Origin: Bretschneidera sinensis
Taxonomy: Eukaryota; Streptophyta; Magnoliopsida; Brassicales; Akaniaceae
Assembly: GCA_023935145.1 (NCBI GenBank)
Contig: CM043699.1
Location: 127,908,536-127,972,535 of the forward strand
DNA length: 64,000 nt
Reading direction: 5' to 3'
The notes beneath the pieces were generated by a model. That model saw only the letters and a list, made by a program, of their open reading frames with translations. It had not been told where the DNA came from and did no database searches. Below, in pieces: positions 59,364 to 64,000 of the stretch. Each line of letters opens with the position of its first letter. The first letter of the stretch is position 1. The translations under genes were made by a program, and so were the position numbers.

Positions 59364-60154
59364 ACACTACTCAGTGAAAGTACTAGAGTTCTATGCATTA
59401 CAAATTTAATTGTGCATACTGCCAAAAAAATAGATTGATAGGGGAAACATAAATCATATAATAATAGCAGTAACAAGACATAAGAATCTGGGAAAAAAAT
59501 CAGCAAAGAACTCACAAAAACTAATACTAGCTAATGAATTATAAATCTAACAACCTAATTTGCTCTCCTGCAGCTGATTTTTTAAAAATAAAAAATAAAA
59601 ACAAGAGAAGAAAAAGAAGAAGAAAAGTCAAGTACTAGAGAAGCATGGGCATTTTACCGTTTACGTGGCACACATAAATTATATAAATGAAATGGATTGT
59701 AGGGAAGGAAAAGAGGAAATGTTAGAAGTTTTATAAGCCCCCAGTTAGCTTAGATTTTCAAACTGTTTCTGCTGTCAAGATGCATAAGTTAGGTCAAATA
59801 CCAAAAAAGACTGATAAGGGAAAGAATGAAAATGCACACTGCTCTTTGTTGCATTGTTCCTCATAACAGGACCTTGAAGTACACGTCATCAAATAATGGA
59901 ATGCCTAATGAAATAACCGAGTGTAAGTGTAAAACTCATTACAACCCATTACATGGAACAAAAATTACAAACTATAGTGCCCACTCTACTTACAAAAACG
60001 AAAAGAAAATGGTGAGAAACAGTACCTCTATAAACCAAAGTATGCCTAGTTCCTAATAATACCAAAAATCAGACTCCTTTACCCATCGAAGCAATGTACA
60101 AAGGGTTTTTCTTTTCTATTACTGCTAAAAAGGGAGACTATACAGAACTCCTAA
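59364..60154. other. SEC23 3' flank, no gene seen
   Basis: Probably the SEC23 3' UTR next to 60,154, then A+T-rich spacer. Confidence 0.4.
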
Positions 60155-63110
60155 TCAGCACTTCACTGCCAGGGTCTGTAAGTCAGCTAAAAACACTTGC
60201 AGGCTTAAATCATCAGTAAATATGATATCTGATCCTTGCGTGTATGTTGAATTCTGAGTGACAGATGGATTCAGCTTGGCAAGAAGAAACCTTGCTTGAC
60301 TACCATGCTGGTCACATTTAATATGCTTGGGCGCAGGAACTCTTTCAGCCACCAATTGCTCTGCATCGAGCTCTGGTGCTTCCAACAGCTTTCTAAAAGT
60401 CTCGTGATTTGGGTCTTTGTCATAACCAAGCTTCCTCCACTGAGCAATCTTGGACCCATAATGAATAACCACATGGAAGTAAGAATCAAAGAGTAAAATA
60501 ACGTCTGGAGAGATAGAGCGAACATCTAGGAGGACAGGAACAGGAGGCCCGTCAAATGAATATTGGAGAAGTGTAGGTTGGATCATGATAATAGAACCAA
60601 CTACTCCCTCACGATTCAACATCAGCCGAAAGAACGCAGTCTCATCAGGGCTACTGTTAACAACATCGATAAACTGGGACCTCCTTAAATAGAACATGAA
60701 CTGGGGGTAAAGGGAGAAGTTCGATGATAGGCGGAAGGAAGACGGATCTTCCTGCACATAGTCTCCAAACATGGAAGCAAAACGAATAAGTACGTCATCC
60801 AACCATCTGATAACATCCCGAGCATAACACGTCTCTGCTCGATGGATAGCAAGTCTAGCCATGACTGAAGCCGCTGTTTCTTGATCAAACCCAGCAGTGA
60901 TTTCTGGTGACTGCTTCCCAACCCATCTTCTTGCAGCAGTTGTCACCCTTTTGCGAATTCCCGTGTTCCCGTGACGGTAACGCGTTATGAATTGTATGAA
61001 AAATGCAGATCCAGGTTGTGCTTTCTGCTCATCACCCACTTGGAAGAAGAAAGCAATGCATGTTTTGTTAGTGATTGAATTTAACTTCCACAAATAGGTA
61101 GCCCCCTCCCCTATCTCATTGTCACTCACTAAATTGTTCTTCTTCTGAAGAGAAATGCAAGGACCAAGGGCTCCACAGATTTTTACATCTTTAGTGGTCA
61201 CTATCTCTATAGTTGCATCAAAATACATCTTCAAAATCCCCTCTTCGTCATGACTAAAAATTTTCCGCATACATTTTCTGAATTGATCTGACTCAAATGA
61301 CTCCCCTAGCATCATGAATCCACCTGAGCTCTCGACAGGGGTTTTCAATTCTGCTGCTCCAACTTGATCAAGAGAACAAGCAAACAAATTAAGAACCACA
61401 GATGAATCGCATAATCTCTGTGACAATCGCTTGTAGAAGCTGCTAGACTTTTCATAGTAAGGTGCATGACCATTGATGAGATCTCTGTGGGTTCTGATAG
61501 CATTACTGAGATCTGAGTCTACAATAATCCCAGGGCCCATAGTTGCAGGTCCAGATGTGAAGACCATGATCTGGGAGCCTGTATTTACTGAACATCCCTC
61601 CAGAAGTCCAAGTGCAGCTGATATTGCAGCTCCTGTTGACCTCTGAGGGCGATGGCCAGGCATGACATGTGATAAAGAATTGATCTCTTCGATTGCAGTA
61701 ATGATATTGAACTCACATTCAGACACAGGCAACAAAAAACTCTGCTTTTGAATAACCAGCATCTTTGTAAGTTTCTGTTGCTTTGTGCGATCAATGCCAA
61801 GAAATCGTTGGGTCTGGGTATTCAACAACAAAACAAGAGAAAATATTACATTCACATTATTGGGTATACAAGGAGAATTAAATGATTTGTCACAGGACAC
61901 AGAAAACTCTCTAACTTGCTTATCTTGGGGTAAGAAAAAAAGATTCAGCCTCAACCTTTGCAGCAAATGCTTAGCACCGGGAAGATTGGAGGTTAGGTTG
62001 GCCTTCGGTCACATTGTACAAACCCAGAATACATTGTGCCTGCTTTTCAAGGTAAGAGCTTTTATCAAGCAACTAACTACTGACTAGTCACCACTATATA
62101 AGTGTCCTGCCTCTGAAAGGAGCATCCAAAGGACATAATTTGCCAAAGCCCTAAAAGCATAACGGCATTCTATGCAACAAAGCTAATATCCCCGTCACAG
62201 TGTATAAAACTCCTAATAACACAGAAACTACGTGACAGACTCATCATCCTTAAACCATGACATTATGCAAACCGCTACTAATTAAACTACACAGCCGAAG
62301 CTTAAGCTAACAATAAATAGCAATCAAATCATCTAAACCTGCAATCCAATGAAAAGAAAAGAAAAAGCTTTGAGCTTTCGAGCTAAGTAATAGTGTAATA
62401 GGTACCTGCTCCGAAGAAAGCCCGCGTTCGCCATGAAACACGACGACCCTGGAACACTCACAGAACCCAAGATCATGAACCCTGACCATCGCATCAAACG
62501 TGACCAAACCAACCAACGCACACTCCGGCAACTGTTCCACCACAAGCAATAGCTCTTTCTTCACAGCCCTCAGCTCCTCCTCCAGCATACACGCATCAAC
62601 CACAAAAACGAACCCCGGCCCCACTTCCCCAGAACCACCACAACCAGACAGAGACGAAAACGACGCCGTAGAAGACACCATCGACGACAACGAATTCGAC
62701 GACAGTCCATTAACCCCATTGACCCAACTGCCGCCCAAATTCGCCCCGGGCATGGCGGTTTTTCGCCCGGGAGAGTACTCTACGGAGCTGTAAGTAGGGA
62801 AGAGCTCCGCGGGTAGATTGGTTTCACCGATGCCCGAGTAAGAGCGAGGGAAAGAGTTCTTACGGAAGCAAAAAGGGCAGCCCCAGATGCGGGACTGGTA
62901 GTCCACGCGGGCGTAGGGGTTCAAAACGGCGCCACATTGGGAGCAGATGAGGGGATCGTAAGGGAGGATCGGGAGCTCGGAGGATTGCATCAATGGGGTA
63001 CACATGATGCTTAGAGGGATAACAAGGGATTGGCAATCGGATTTTGTGGTTGGCCATGAGTTCCATGACCAACGCAGGCCCTCGATCGCCTCTAGTTCGA
63101 GGAAATCCAT
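60155..63110 (-). CDS. SEC23: COPII coat protein SEC23, two exons
   Basis: SEC23 is the GTPase-activating subunit of the inner COPII coat that forms vesicles at ER exit sites with SEC24 and SAR1. Exon 1 is 63,110-62,406 (235 codons) and exon 2 61,813-60,155 (552 codons and stop); the phase-0 intron has GT-AG ends, giving 787 residues. Exon 1 starts [20 protein letters not shown] and has the zinc finger [23 protein letters not shown], then the start of the trunk domain ([20 protein letters not shown]). Exon 2 continues the trunk ([33 protein letters not shown]), the beta-barrel, the helical domain ([14 protein letters not shown]) and the gelsolin domain ([17 protein letters not shown]), ending [21 protein letters not shown] Ser/Gly-rich loop follows the zinc finger (about residues 115-160). 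Coding parts are intact. The promoter lies to the right. Confidence 0.96.
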
Positions 63111-64000
63111 TGTAATTTTGATGTGGGTGGGGAGAATTTCAGGTCGGATTCATGGGGGGTTTCTATGGGTTTTTTGAAAGAGAAAGTGGGGAGAAAATGG
63201 GGGGCTGGTTGATTCTAGGGAAAGCGATGGAAAATGGAAGGAAAAAAACCCTACTAGAACTTGGTAGGGGAGGGAGGCGTTAGGGTTCGGCAGTTCTGAG
63301 CTTCTGATTGGAGTGATGGATTGATCAGAAATTTTAATGTGGTTTGTCTGGCATGCTAAGGAACTTGGATTTTCTTGGTGGTTAATTTAGGCTATAGGTT
63401 CTTGGCTCCATTTTTTTTATTAAAAACTTCATCGTTCGGTGGGGCGTGTGGGACATTGGGAGGATGGCACCGACTGAAACCCCATGTGTTAAAAAAAATT
63501 ATTTTTTATTCTGACGTTGATGAAATTATATGAAAAAGAAGTGAAATTTGGGGGGAAATGAGAAAAGAAAAATAGATGGTTAATGGAGTTTTGTTTGAAG
63601 GATTGGAATTTGTCTTAATTTTCAGATCAAAATGAAACTTTTTGGCTCAATTCAACTGAATTTTGGTGTTCAACTATTTTTTTTTATTTGGTGTTCAAGT
63701 TTTGTTACTTGGTAACCACAAAGATTGAATTTAGCAAAATTAAGAGGTAAGAAGTCTTATAGTAATATGGTATTGTATGTTCTGATGCTATTTCAAATGT
63801 CTAGTAAGTTGCAATTGTAATGAATAACTTTTTACAAATTAAAAAGTAATCCATTATCGAACAGTTGTTTCAATTGTAACATTTCTTAAGCTACTCTAAA
63901 TATTAATCGTTCTATTTTAAGAATTATCATTTTATTTAAAGTGACCAAATAAAAAAATATATCTTTACAATTATTCATTAAAGTGACTCATCGAACCTAA
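63111..64000. other. SEC23 5' UTR and promoter side
   Basis: A purine-rich leader (63,111-63,260) precedes the ATG on the minus strand. No further gene is seen up to the window edge. Confidence 0.4.

Overview
The window looks like nuclear DNA of a eudicot plant, probably a woody one, although the species cannot be fixed from the sequence. The evidence is intron-containing genes with plant-specific family members (a DRIP-type RING E3 ligase, an MRS2-type magnesium transporter, a plant PRA1, SEC23), A+T-rich intergenic DNA, and nested plant LTR retrotransposons of the Ty3/gypsy and Copia types. There are no bacterial-style operons.

Positions 1-24,320 are a pile of transposable elements with no host gene. 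A gag-only Ty3-type element on the minus strand (1-5566, left end outside the window) sits inside the gag of a close relative on the plus strand (5567-9682). Next come a decayed plus-strand chromovirus-like element (about 10,495-18,700), whose 3' LTR is split by a small Copia-type element with a perfect target duplication (15,873-17,757), a second LTR of similar type facing the other way (about 18,700-20,568), its probable decayed body, and a hAT-type element (23,444-24,310) with an 8-bp target duplication.

Positions 24,580-27,000 hold host debris and LINE debris: a broken cellulose synthase-like G pseudogene and the RNase H end of a LINE.

Positions 27,490-63,110 are the genic part. PRA1 is a single-exon plus-strand gene. 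The other three genes are on the minus strand. The DRIP-like E3 ligase has seven exons (29,775-41,388), and a nearly pristine 5,954-bp CRM-like Ty3 element sits in its last intron. The MRS2 gene has eleven exons (47,129-54,365); a hAT element fills intron 8 and a foldback element lies in intron 5. SEC23 has two exons (60,155-63,110). An unidentified small exon lies at 58,966-59,135.

The genes are unrelated housekeeping or stress-response functions: endomembrane traffic (PRA1, SEC23), magnesium transport, and ubiquitin ligation in drought signalling. They do not form a cluster. The most interesting points are the retrotransposon-swollen DRIP gene with an apparently lost splice acceptor before exon 2, the in-frame loss of the protease domain in the gag-only family, and clusters of short palindromic words at fixed places in otherwise different LTR families. 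I found no CRISPR array, rRNA or tRNA gene.
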